From positions 62,001-126,000 of the forward strand of contig CAZIOT010000003.1 in the NCBI GenBank assembly GCA_964540965.1: a DNA stretch of 64,000 nucleotides, read 5' to 3'. Every line of letters begins with the position of its first letter. Position 1 is the first letter of the stretch. The notes beneath the pieces are model-generated. The model was not told where the DNA came from, did not search any database, and saw only the letters and a program-made list of their open reading frames with translations. Below, piece by piece: positions 8,930-16,015 of the stretch. Made by a program: the position numbers and the translations under genes. The DNA is from JADYZU01 sp964540965 (lineage in GTDB: Bacteria; Pseudomonadota; Alphaproteobacteria; Rhodobacterales; Rhodobacteraceae).

Positions 8930-9583
8930 TCACAGCGCGAACGCCGGTGTGCGGGCAAAGCCGGGCAGCACCGGCACCAGCGCATTGAACAGCCCGCGCC
9001 ACGACAGCCGCCCGTCGCTGCGGATTCCCAAGCGCACCTCGCCCGTCGGACCGTCGGCCCACAGGGCGACAATCCGGCCGCCCTCCTTGAGTTGCGCGAC
9101 CAGCGCCTCGGGCAAGGTCTCGATCCCGCCCTCGATCAGGATCGCGTCATAGGGGCCGGCCTTGGCCGCGCCGGCGTCAAGCGGCCCGGCAAAGACCGCG
9201 GCATTGTCGGCGCCGGCCTCGCGCAGGGCGGCCTCGGCGGCGGTTGCCCGGTCGGCGTCATCCTCGACCGCGGCGACGAATTCGGCAAGCCGTGCCAGAA
9301 CCGCGGTGCCATAGCCCAGACCCGCGCCGATGTGCAGCACCGAATCGCTGGCGCGAATATCCAGCGCATCCAGCATCTTGGCGAAGGTGCGGGCATCCAG
9401 CAGCACACGCCCGCCGCCCAGATCGGTCAGCTGGTCGGCATAGGCCGCCTCGCGCCGCGCCGGCGGCACGAACCGCTCGCGCGGGACCGAGAGCATGGCG
9501 TCGATGATCGGGAACTTGGTCACGTCCGAGGGGCGCACCTGCGTATCCACCATGAGCGTCCTGCGGGTCGCGTAATCAGCCAT
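8930..9583 (-). CDS. Protein-L-isoaspartate O-methyltransferase-like protein
   Basis: 217 residues with an SAM-binding Rossmann fold of the PCMT family. MVDTQVRPSDVTKFPIIDAML and VPRERFVPP form the family N-terminus, and motif I is VLHIGAGLGYGTAVLARL near residue 80. Canonical PCMT has Thr/Ser and Gly-rich variants in these loops; this short alphaproteobacterial form commonly sits upstream of tolC and may not be a true isoaspartate repair enzyme. The start at 9583 (MADYATRRTLMVDTQ) fits the family. It is the first gene of the presumed pcm-like/tolC/popZ-like unit. Confidence 0.8.
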   Translation of the reverse strand: MADYATRRTLMVDTQVRPSDVTKFPIIDAMLSVPRERFVPPARREAAYADQLTDLGGGRVLLDARTFAKMLDALDIRASDSVLHIGAGLGYGTAVLARLAEFVAAVEDDADRATAAEAALREAGADNAAVFAGPLDAGAAKAGPYDAILIEGGIETLPEALVAQLKEGGRIVALWADGPTGEVRLGIRSDGRLSWRGLFNALVPVLPGFARTPAFAL

Positions 9584-9788
9584 GGGTCTGCCACCTGAGT
9601 GTGAATGGGCGTTCACCCGGGGTGATGCCATATCGTGGCGGCGGCGGCAACCGGGGTTCGGCCCGGGGCGGCGGCCACGACCCATGCCCACGGGCAGCCG
9701 CGCAACAGCCGCCGGCCGCCCACGCCTCCCCCTCCCCCGCAGCCCGCTTGCACACAGGCCTGCGGTGCGCTAGGTGAACCCCGGCTCC

Positions 9789-9862
9789 GGCGGGTTGGCG
9801 GAGAGGTTACGCAGCGGATTGCAAATCCGTGAAGACCGGTTCGATTCCGGTACCCGCCTCCA
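9789..9862 (+). tRNA. tRNA-Cys (anticodon GCA)
   Basis: A 74-nt cloverleaf. Acceptor arms GGCGGGT (9789-9795) and ACCCGCC (9852-9858) pair, followed by U73 and an encoded CCA (9860-9862). The anticodon stem GCGGA/TCCGT encloses loop TTGCAAA, with GCA at 9821-9823. The T arm contains GGTTCGATTCC. U73 and GCA are the cysteine identity elements. Confidence 0.96.
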
Positions 9863-9956
9863 CTCCCATCTGATGAGCATCTTGGCGATCGGCCCGCGCG
9901 CGCTTGCCAGCGACCTGCGTATGGCTACACTGGCTTGACCCACCACAGGCACGCGC

Positions 9957-10367
9957 ATGATCCGTTATTCACTTACCTGCGACAACGACCACAGGTTCGA
10001 CTCGTGGTTCCAGTCTGCCGAGGCGCAGGAACGGCTGCAGGCGGCGGGTATGATCGCCTGCGTGGTCTGCGGCTCGGTCAGGGTGGAAAAGGCGCTGATG
10101 GCGCCGGCGGTGGCGGCCGCGCCGGGCGTGCTGACCGAACCGGCCACCGTCGCCGAACAGGCCCTGGCCGAGATGCGCCGCCGGATCGAGACCGAGTCGG
10201 ATTATGTCGGCCTGTCCTTTTCGGCCGAGGCGCGGGCGATGCACGAAGGCCGCGCCCCCGAACGGTCGATCTGGGGCGAGGCACGCCCCGACGAGGCGCG
10301 GGCGCTGATCGAGGACGGCATCCCGGTGGCGCCCCTGCCCTTCCTGACCAAGAACCGCACCAACTAA
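9957..10367 (+). CDS. DUF1178 family protein
   Basis: 136 residues beginning MIRYSLTCDNDHRFDSWFQSA, with a second Cys pair in IACVVCGS. Together the two CxxxH/CxxC-like elements look like the zinc-ribbon start of DUF1178. The C-terminus (ARALIEDGIPVAPLPF) is also typical of the family. The function is unknown. The ATG lies just downstream of the tRNA-Cys gene. Its stop overlaps the stop of the convergent small membrane protein gene. Confidence 0.88.
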   Translation: MIRYSLTCDNDHRFDSWFQSAEAQERLQAAGMIACVVCGSVRVEKALMAPAVAAAPGVLTEPATVAEQALAEMRRRIETESDYVGLSFSAEARAMHEGRAPERSIWGEARPDEARALIEDGIPVAPLPFLTKNRTN

Positions 10368-10654
10368 AGCGGGTCCGGGGAATCGCGGCGGGCGCCGTCC
10401 TCGAGCGCGGTCTCGAGGCGTTCCTTCATGGCGGCCCGGGTGGGGCGGTCCTTGACCTCGTTCCAGGCCGGGTCATCGGTCTTGATCCAGCGGGCGATCA
10501 GCTTGCCCACCGGCCAGGTCAGGGCAAAGCCGAGCAGGATGGCGCCGGTCACCGGCAGCCAGCCGACCCAGCCCATGGCCAGGACGAAGATCAGCAGGCC
10601 GCCGACCAGCACCGCATTGGCCATCATCGCGATCACATGTCTGAGGCGAAACAT
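10364..10654 (-). CDS. Small two-TM membrane protein
   Basis: A 96-residue protein that I cannot assign. Two hydrophobic segments (about residues 8-27 and 33-52, ending in WPVGKLIARWIK) predict a helical hairpin in the inner membrane with a charged cytoplasmic C-terminus. The start at 10654 was chosen because GGAG lies 6 nt upstream; the alternative ATG at 10666 contains that GGAG and would add MEIA. Its TAG overlaps the TAA of the convergent DUF1178 gene. The 216 bp upstream, to the transglycosylase stop, hold a GC hairpin (10751-10774) but no gene. Confidence 0.6.
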   Translation of the reverse strand: MFRLRHVIAMMANAVLVGGLLIFVLAMGWVGWLPVTGAILLGFALTWPVGKLIARWIKTDDPAWNEVKDRPTRAAMKERLETALEDGARRDSPDPL

Positions 10655-10870
10655 CGCAATCTCCATGCGCAAGGGGTTCGGCCTGTGAACGCGGAGGGGC
10701 GCATCGGGGTTCCGCTGCGGCGGGGGCATCGGCGGGACATGAAGGCGCCGGCCGGGACGCCTTGGCATCCCGGCGGGACGTGATGGCCGACGGCACTGTC
10801 ATAGGTGCGGCCCGATTCCACGACCTGCCCGGGGGACAAACCGCCGACCCAGGGCGAACGCGGCGAAAGC

Positions 10871-11704
10871 TCAGAGGTTGTTCACCGCAAAGACGCAGCC
10901 GTCGGTCATCAGTTCGGGCGGGGTCTGGCACAACCCGCGGGCCACGGTCCAGGCGGCCAGCACCTTGGGCACATAGGCGCGGGTCTCGGCAAAGGGCGGC
11001 ACGCCGGCATTGTCGCGCACCGACCCCTCGCCGGCGTTGTAGCCGGCCAGCACCAGGATCGGGTCGCCGTCGAAGTTGCCCATCAGCCAGTCGAGATAGG
11101 CCACGCCGCCGCGGATGTTCTGCACCGCATCAAGACTGTCGGTGACGCCAAAGCGGGCGGCGGTGTCGGGCATCAGCTGCATCAGCCCCTGCGCACCGGC
11201 GCCGCTGACCGCATCGGGGCGCCCGGCGCTCTCGACGGCAATCACCGCCAGGACCAGCGCGGGCGAGACGCGGGTGTCGATGGTCGCGGCCAGGATGTCG
11301 CGGCCATAGACCCGTGCGATGTCCTGCAGGCTTTGCATCCGCGGCACCGGCAGGCCGCTGTCCGAGGTATTGGCCATAAGCGCCAGCGCGTCCTGCAGGC
11401 GGCCGGGGCCGCTTTCGTCAAGGCGCGGCGAGATCACGTTCCAGAACCAGTCGGTCCCGGCCGAAGCCGGGGCGACCGCCCCGCCCTCGCCCGCCGCAGG
11501 CGGGGCGGCGGGGCCCGAGGGCGCGGCGACGCGGCGCGGCGCGTTGGGGTCGATCTGCACGGTGATGCGGTTGGTTTCGCCCGATTGCGGCACGCCGACG
11601 CGGCGGAAGGTGAAATCGGGCTGCATGCGTTCGATTTCGGCATGAATCGGCGCGGCGCACAGCACGGTGACACCGGCCGCAAGGACCAGCTTCAGCTTCA
11701 TCAT
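10871..11704 (-). CDS. Lytic transglycosylase (SLT domain)
   Basis: A 277-residue exported murein lyase. The signal peptide MMKLKLVLAAGVTVLCAAPIHA is followed by a Pro/Ala-rich linker to about residue 85. The SLT domain has catalytic Glu in AVIAVESAG, then GAQGLMQLMP and LAGYNAGEGSV. Such enzymes cleave peptidoglycan glycan strands to 1,6-anhydro ends. The gene is divergent from the Tad locus, 348 bp away; a transglycosylase beside a trans-envelope machine could open the wall for it, but that is inference from position. The C-terminal Cys pair (LCQTPPELMTDGC) could form a disulfide. Confidence 0.9.
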   Translation of the reverse strand: MMKLKLVLAAGVTVLCAAPIHAEIERMQPDFTFRRVGVPQSGETNRITVQIDPNAPRRVAAPSGPAAPPAAGEGGAVAPASAGTDWFWNVISPRLDESGPGRLQDALALMANTSDSGLPVPRMQSLQDIARVYGRDILAATIDTRVSPALVLAVIAVESAGRPDAVSGAGAQGLMQLMPDTAARFGVTDSLDAVQNIRGGVAYLDWLMGNFDGDPILVLAGYNAGEGSVRDNAGVPPFAETRAYVPKVLAAWTVARGLCQTPPELMTDGCVFAVNNL

Positions 11705-12052
11705 CGTTCCTGCCTCGGACGTTTTCTTTTGCGCGATGATGCCCGCAAGCGGCGGCTTTGCACAGCCGGCGGGCGGAATCGGGCCGGCAAATGGGGCGCT
11801 TCGGCCACGGTTGCCGGCGCCGGGCCCTGCCCGCAGAAATTTCCTGAAAATTGAATCGTTTGTTTTCAGCCCGTTGCAAGATTCATTGAAGAAAAATGAA
11901 CGCCCCTGAAAAGGTACGAAACAGGTCCAAATCCCGCCACGATCCGGGGGCCATATAAGCCCATCCAAGACGGGGACGAACCAGACAAGAGGCAGGTTCG
12001 GATGATCCGGCGGGATGAAGCGAAACCGAGTGACACTCCGAGGAGAGACCAA
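11705..12052. promoter_or_regulatory. Divergent regulatory region, transglycosylase / pilin
   Basis: This 348-bp region contains no gene and should hold promoters for both flanking genes. The stretch 11835-11930 is unusually AT-rich for this genome. Within it is an inverted repeat, CTGAAAA (11844-11850) and TTTTCAG (11863-11869), separated by 12 nt. It could be a regulator site or an RNA hairpin. I could not pick a convincing sigma70 -35/-10 pair. The pilin gene is preceded by AGGAGAG ending 6 nt before its ATG. Confidence 0.45.
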
Positions 12053-12235
12053 ATGCTGAACTTCATCAAGAATTTCCGTGCCGACGAAGATGGCGCCGTG
12101 ACCGTTGACTGGGTCGTGCTGACCGCTGCGATCGTCGGCCTCGGGATCGCCGTCATGGCGTCGGTCCGCGGCGGCGCGACCGATCTGGCCGGCGACATCG
12201 GCGACAACCTGACCGACACCGTGGTCGGCGGCTAA
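12053..12235 (+). CDS. Flp-type IVb pilin, first copy
   Basis: A 60-residue prepilin: short leader MLNFIKNFRADEDG, then the processed protein beginning AVTVDWVVLTAAIVG, a hydrophobic helix and a short tail ending VVGG. Size, the Gly before the cleavage site and position at the head of a Tad operon identify the major pilin. Ordinary Flp pilins have Glu-Tyr at mature positions 5-6; here they are Asp-Trp. The ATG at 12053 was chosen because of the AGGAGAG site 6 nt upstream, although the frame is open to 12002. A strong terminator follows, so this gene can be transcribed in excess of the rest. Confidence 0.85.
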   Translation: MLNFIKNFRADEDGAVTVDWVVLTAAIVGLGIAVMASVRGGATDLAGDIGDNLTDTVVGG

Positions 12236-12263
12236 TCAGCCGAAGGGTTCCCGCAAGGGACCG

Positions 12264-12298
12264 GGGCCGCGTCCGAAGGGACGCGGCCCTTTCCTTTT
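12264..12298 (+). terminator. Intrinsic terminator after first pilin
   Basis: A perfect 11-bp GC stem (12264-12274 with 12279-12289) closed by loop GAAG and followed by TTTCCTTTT. It lies 28 nt past the pilin stop. It is the strongest terminator in the Tad locus. Confidence 0.9.
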
Positions 12299-12424
12299 GC
12301 CTGGGGTCGGGGCCGGCGCAGATCGCGGAATCTCCCCGGTGGGAACACAGTCCCACCACAATCGCCGACTAAACCCTTCCCAGGGAAAATTGATGCCCGG
12401 CGCTGCCGGGAGCAGGAGGCCGGT

Positions 12425-12607
12425 ATGAAACGTTTTATGCAGCGTTTCCGCAAGGACGAAGACGGTGCCGTCACCGTCGACTGGGTGGTGCTGACCGCCG
12501 CGATGACCGGCTTCGGCATCGCCGTGACGGCGCTGGTCATCAACGGCGCGACCGAACCCGCCGACAGCGTGGGCAACGTCCTGACGGCGATGGAAATCGA
12601 AGACTGA
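12425..12607 (+). CDS. Flp-type IVb pilin, second copy
   Basis: 60 residues, a clear paralogue of the first pilin. The leader is MKRFMQRFRKDEDG, then AVTVDWVVLTAAMTGFGIAVTALV, with a different acidic tail (MEIED). The segment DEDGAVTVDWVVLTAA is identical in both copies. Asp-Trp again replaces the Glu-Tyr normally found at mature positions 5-6. GGAGG lies 4 nt before the ATG. It sits beyond the terminator of copy one and 42 bp before cpaB, so it may be co-expressed with the assembly genes and act as a minor pilin; the role is inferred. Confidence 0.83.
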   Translation: MKRFMQRFRKDEDGAVTVDWVVLTAAMTGFGIAVTALVINGATEPADSVGNVLTAMEIED

Positions 12608-12649
12608 CCGCGCCCGGCAGGGGAAGCGGCACTGTGTTGAGGATAGGTG

Positions 12650-13510
12650 ATGCGAGCAGTATTCGGACTCGTCCTTGTCGTGGGCCTCGGACTGGCGGGC
12701 TTTGCCGTCTACATGGTCCAGGGCTACTTCCAGCAACAGAACGCGGCACTGGCGCGTGAACGCGCGGTCTCGGCACAACAGGTGCCCACCGTCGAGATCT
12801 ACGCGGTCAACCGCGTCGTGCAATACGGCGAGCAGATCAAGCCCGAGGATGTGGTGCTGATCCGCTATGCCGAGCCCTTCCTGCCGGAAGGCACCTTTGC
12901 CACCGAAGAGGCGCTGTTCCCGCAGGGCACCGACGTGTTCCGCTCGGCCCTGCGCCAGATGGAGCCGAACGAGCCGGTGCTGGCCGCCAAGGTCACCGCC
13001 CCGGGCGAGCCGGCCGGCATCACCCAGCGGCTGCAACCGGGGATGCGCGCCTTCACCATCAGCGTCGATGCCAATTCCTCGGTTTCGGGCTTTCTGCGGC
13101 CGGGTGACCGGGTCGATGTCTACTGGACCGGCATTCTGGACCAGGGCGACGGCGGCCACGACGTGACCAAGCTGATCGACACCGGGGTCGAGATCATCGC
13201 CATCGACCAGACCGCCGACGCCAACATGTCAGAGGTGACGGTGGCCCGCAACGCCACGGTGCAGGTGACGCCGCAGCAGGTGGCGCGGCTGGCGCAGGCG
13301 CAGGCGACCGGATCGCTGTCGATTTCGCTGGTCGGGCAGACCGACACCACGGTGGCCGAGGTGATCGAGGTCAACCAGAACACGCTTCTGGGCATCGAAC
13401 AGGCCGCCCCGGTGATCGAACCGGCCGCCCCGCCGCCCGAAGAGGTCTGCACCCGCGTAGAACGCCGCGGCACCGAGCGCGTGGAAATTGCGGTGCCCTG
13501 CACCAACTGA
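12650..13510 (+). CDS. cpaB: Flp pilus assembly protein CpaB (RcpC)
   Basis: 286 residues. An N-terminal membrane anchor (about 1-22) is followed by an SAF domain (VEIYAVNRVVQYGEQIKPEDV) and the RcpC/CpaB beta region containing GMRAFTISVDANSSVSGFLRPGDRVDVYWTG. CpaB is a periplasmic factor that helps secretin assembly. The ATG at 12650 follows a GTG at 12647 in the same frame; GAGGAT upstream fits either. The C-terminal tail carries two Cys (VCTRVERRGTER, then VPCTN). A hairpin follows the stop, so read-through into cpaC may be limited. Confidence 0.93.
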   Translation: MRAVFGLVLVVGLGLAGFAVYMVQGYFQQQNAALARERAVSAQQVPTVEIYAVNRVVQYGEQIKPEDVVLIRYAEPFLPEGTFATEEALFPQGTDVFRSALRQMEPNEPVLAAKVTAPGEPAGITQRLQPGMRAFTISVDANSSVSGFLRPGDRVDVYWTGILDQGDGGHDVTKLIDTGVEIIAIDQTADANMSEVTVARNATVQVTPQQVARLAQAQATGSLSISLVGQTDTTVAEVIEVNQNTLLGIEQAAPVIEPAAPPPEEVCTRVERRGTERVEIAVPCTN

Positions 13511-13530
13511 CCGAATCCCCATGTCCGGCA

Positions 13531-13562
13531 GGGCGCGCCACCCAGGCGCGCCCTTGGCATTT
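13531..13562 (+). terminator. Terminator-like hairpin between cpaB and cpaC
   Basis: A 9-bp perfect GC stem (13531-13539 with 13545-13553), loop ACCCA, then TTGGCATTTT. The T-rich tail is imperfect, so termination may be partial. The next 150 bp, to cpaC, are AT-richer and could hold a separate promoter. Confidence 0.6.
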
Positions 13563-13702
13563 TCTGCCCCTGTTGCCAGTTATCCACATTCATTGCCGTC
13601 GCCAGAACATTGATTCTTGCAAAAAAGCCGCCACCCGCGCAATCTGTGTCGAACGACGGGCGAAAAGACCCGAGAGCAGGCGTGATCCGAGAGGCAGGTC
13701 AC

Positions 13703-15124
13703 ATGGTTTATGATCGATTCATCCGGGCGGCACTTGCCGGCCTGACCCTCGCGGTCGGCACGGTTCCCGCCCGCGCTCCGGCAGAGACGCTCCAGGTGCT
13801 GACGGGGGACACGCAAGCGCCCCTTCAGGTGCCGATGAACAGGGCGGTCGTCGTCGAAAGCGATGTTCCCTTTACCGAACTGTCCATCGCCAACCCCGGC
13901 ATCGCCGACATCTCGTCGCTATCGGACCGCACCATCTATGTGCTGGGCAAGGAACCGGGGCGCACGACGCTGACGATCCTTGGCGCCGACGGCCAACTCA
14001 TCACCAATGTCGAGGTGCATGTCACCCCCGACATCGCCGAGTTCAAGGAACGGCTGGAACAGATCCTGCCGGGCGAGGCGATCGAGGTGCGCACCGCCAA
14101 TGACGGCATCGTGCTGTCGGGCACCGTCAGCAGCATCGCGCGGCTGGACCGGGCGATGGAACTGGCGCAACGCTATGCCCCCGACCGGGTGTCGAACCTG
14201 ATGACCGTCGGCGGCACGCAGCAGGTGATGTTGCGGGTCCGCTTCGCCGAAATGCAGCGCGAAGTGTCGAAATCCCTGTCCTCCTCGCTGGCCCTTGGCG
14301 GCACCACGCTGGGCGGCGATCTGGGCATCTCGGGCGGGACCGGGACGCTCAACACCTCTGGCGGGGTGCAGAACGGGCTCGACGGCGCGATCCCCGGCAG
14401 CAACACCAACAACGGCGCCATGCTGTTCGGCTTCAACGCCGGCGGGCTCGAGGTCGGGCTTCTGCTCGAGGCGCTGGAAAGCCGCGGCGTGGTCCGCACC
14501 TTGGCCGAACCGAACCTGACCGCGCTGTCGGGGCAGGAGGCGAGTTTCCTGGCCGGCGGCGAATATCCGGTGCCGATCAGCGAGGACGGCACGATTTCCG
14601 TCGAATACAAACCGTTCGGGGTCGAGCTGAACTTTACCCCGCGGGTGATCGACGGCGATCTCATCAACCTCGAGATGGAGGCGGCGGTATCGTCGATCGA
14701 CCCGTCGAACGGCATCTCGGTCAACGGTTTCAGCATCGACGCCTTCCGCCGGCGCGAGACGTCGACCACGGTGGAACTGCGCGACGGCGAAAGCTTTGCC
14801 ATCGCCGGCCTGCTGTCGGACGACTTCCGCGATCTTTCCGGGCAGGTGCCCTGGCTTGGCGACGTGCCGGTGCTGGGCGCGCTGTTCCGGTCGGCCGAAT
14901 TCGAACGGTCGCAGACCGAACTGGTCATCATCGTCACCGCCCATCTGGTGACGCCGACCCGCGGCGAGGCCCTGGCGCTGCCCACCGACCGGGTGCGGCC
15001 GCCGACCGAAAGCGACCTGTTCCTGTTCGGCCGTGTCGCGGCCAGCGAGGCGCCGACCACGGGCGGCGCGGGCGAAGTCGCCCGGCAGGACTTCAGTGGC
15101 TCTTACGGCTACGTTCTGGACTGA
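13703..15124 (+). CDS. cpaC: Tad outer-membrane secretin CpaC (RcpA)
   Basis: A 473-residue exported secretin. After a signal peptide (ending near PARAPAETL) come an N-terminal pilus-associated domain, a BON-like segment (EVRTANDGIVLSGTVSS) and the secretin homology domain. The latter includes MLRVRFAEMQREVSKSL, a Gly/Asn-rich loop, ALSGQEASFLAGGEYPVPI and QVPWLGDVPVLGALFRS. Multimers form the outer-membrane pore for the pilus. The ATG at 13703 was chosen because GAGGCAGG lies just upstream and the signal peptide follows; the frame is open to 13610. The OmpA-like lipoprotein gene starts 16 bp downstream. Confidence 0.94.
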   Translation: MVYDRFIRAALAGLTLAVGTVPARAPAETLQVLTGDTQAPLQVPMNRAVVVESDVPFTELSIANPGIADISSLSDRTIYVLGKEPGRTTLTILGADGQLITNVEVHVTPDIAEFKERLEQILPGEAIEVRTANDGIVLSGTVSSIARLDRAMELAQRYAPDRVSNLMTVGGTQQVMLRVRFAEMQREVSKSLSSSLALGGTTLGGDLGISGGTGTLNTSGGVQNGLDGAIPGSNTNNGAMLFGFNAGGLEVGLLLEALESRGVVRTLAEPNLTALSGQEASFLAGGEYPVPISEDGTISVEYKPFGVELNFTPRVIDGDLINLEMEAAVSSIDPSNGISVNGFSIDAFRRRETSTTVELRDGESFAIAGLLSDDFRDLSGQVPWLGDVPVLGALFRSAEFERSQTELVIIVTAHLVTPTRGEALALPTDRVRPPTESDLFLFGRVAASEAPTTGGAGEVARQDFSGSYGYVLD

Positions 15125-15140
15125 GGGGCGGGGACAGGCG

Positions 15141-15800
15141 ATGAAACATCTGGCGATCACCGCGGCGGCGCTGGCAGGATTGACCGCCTGCGCCCCCGAT
15201 CCCACCCGCAGCTCGTTCTTCCGCGAAGCGGGGCTGGCCACCAACGACGGCGGCTTTGGCAACGCGACGATGAACAACGTCCTGACTCAGACGGGTGATT
15301 CGTCCTACCGCATCAACCTTGCCCACCGCTTTGCGGCCGAGGTGCCGACAACGATCAACTTCGCCTTCAACTCCTATGTGCTGGACGAAGAGGCGCGGGC
15401 GACGCTGCGGGCCCAGGCAAGCTGGATCCGCCAGTTCCCCGAAGTGCGGTTCAAGGTCTATGGCCACACCGATCTTGTCGGCAGCCCGGCCTACAATCGG
15501 CAGCTTGGCCTGCGCCGGGCCGAGGCGGCGGTGCTCTACCTCATCAGCCAGGGCATCGAACGGTCGCGGCTGGAAGCGGTCGTGTCCTATGGCGAGGAAC
15601 AGCCCCTGATCGTGACCGAAGGTCAGGAGCGCGCCAACCGCCGCACCGTGACCGAAGTGTCGGGCTTTGTCGCCGACCACCCCTCGGTGCTGAACGGCAA
15701 ATACGCCGAAATCATCTTCCGCGACTATGTGCAATCGGCCATCCCGCCGCAGACGATCAGCGGCACCACGATTGCCGCGACCGAATCCGAAGGCGGCTGA
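15141..15800 (+). CDS. OmpA-family lipoprotein in the Tad locus (CpaD position)
   Basis: A 219-residue lipoprotein: lipobox LAGLTAC near residues 15-21, a linker, then an OmpA_C peptidoglycan-binding domain (TINFAFNSYVLDEEARATL, VYGHTDLVGSPAYNRQLGLRRAEAV-like, ANRRTVTEVSGF). The domain contains the Asp and Arg expected to bind diaminopimelate. Classical Tad loci encode CpaD, a different lipoprotein, at this point; none is seen here. The protein probably anchors or pilots the secretin at the outer membrane, but that is inferred from position. Two hairpins overlap and follow the stop. Confidence 0.88.
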   Translation: MKHLAITAAALAGLTACAPDPTRSSFFREAGLATNDGGFGNATMNNVLTQTGDSSYRINLAHRFAAEVPTTINFAFNSYVLDEEARATLRAQASWIRQFPEVRFKVYGHTDLVGSPAYNRQLGLRRAEAAVLYLISQGIERSRLEAVVSYGEEQPLIVTEGQERANRRTVTEVSGFVADHPSVLNGKYAEIIFRDYVQSAIPPQTISGTTIAATESEGG

Positions 15801-15835
15801 ACCCGCCTTCCCGGGCGGCGTGAACAGCGCCGCCC
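15789..15835 (+). terminator. Tandem hairpins after the OmpA-like gene
   Basis: Two stems in series: 15789-15796 with 15803-15810 (8 bp, spanning the stop codon) and 15813-15820 with 15828-15835 (8 bp). Neither has a T-tract. They may attenuate or process the transcript before cpaE, which lies 180 bp further on. Confidence 0.4.
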
Positions 15836-16015
15836 CACCCCGCGCCATCGTCGCGCGAATCCAAACAATCACTGTCTTTCCGCCCCAATCCGGTCACGAT
15901 TGCCCGTGACATTGCCCGATAGGGAAATCTCTGGCCGCCAAAGGCGCGGACGCGGGGATGGGGCGATGGCGGCATCAGGCCGCCCTCCCCTTCTGCCCGC
16001 GTGGAAAGGGACGAC

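Noticed and set aside
9789..9862. The tRNA-Cys gene as an integration (att) site
   Set aside because: No integrase gene and no direct repeat of the tRNA 3' end are visible nearby.
10751..10774. GC hairpin downstream of the transglycosylase as its terminator
   Set aside because: A 7-bp stem with a 10-nt loop and no T-run, about 100 nt past the stop; too weak to call.
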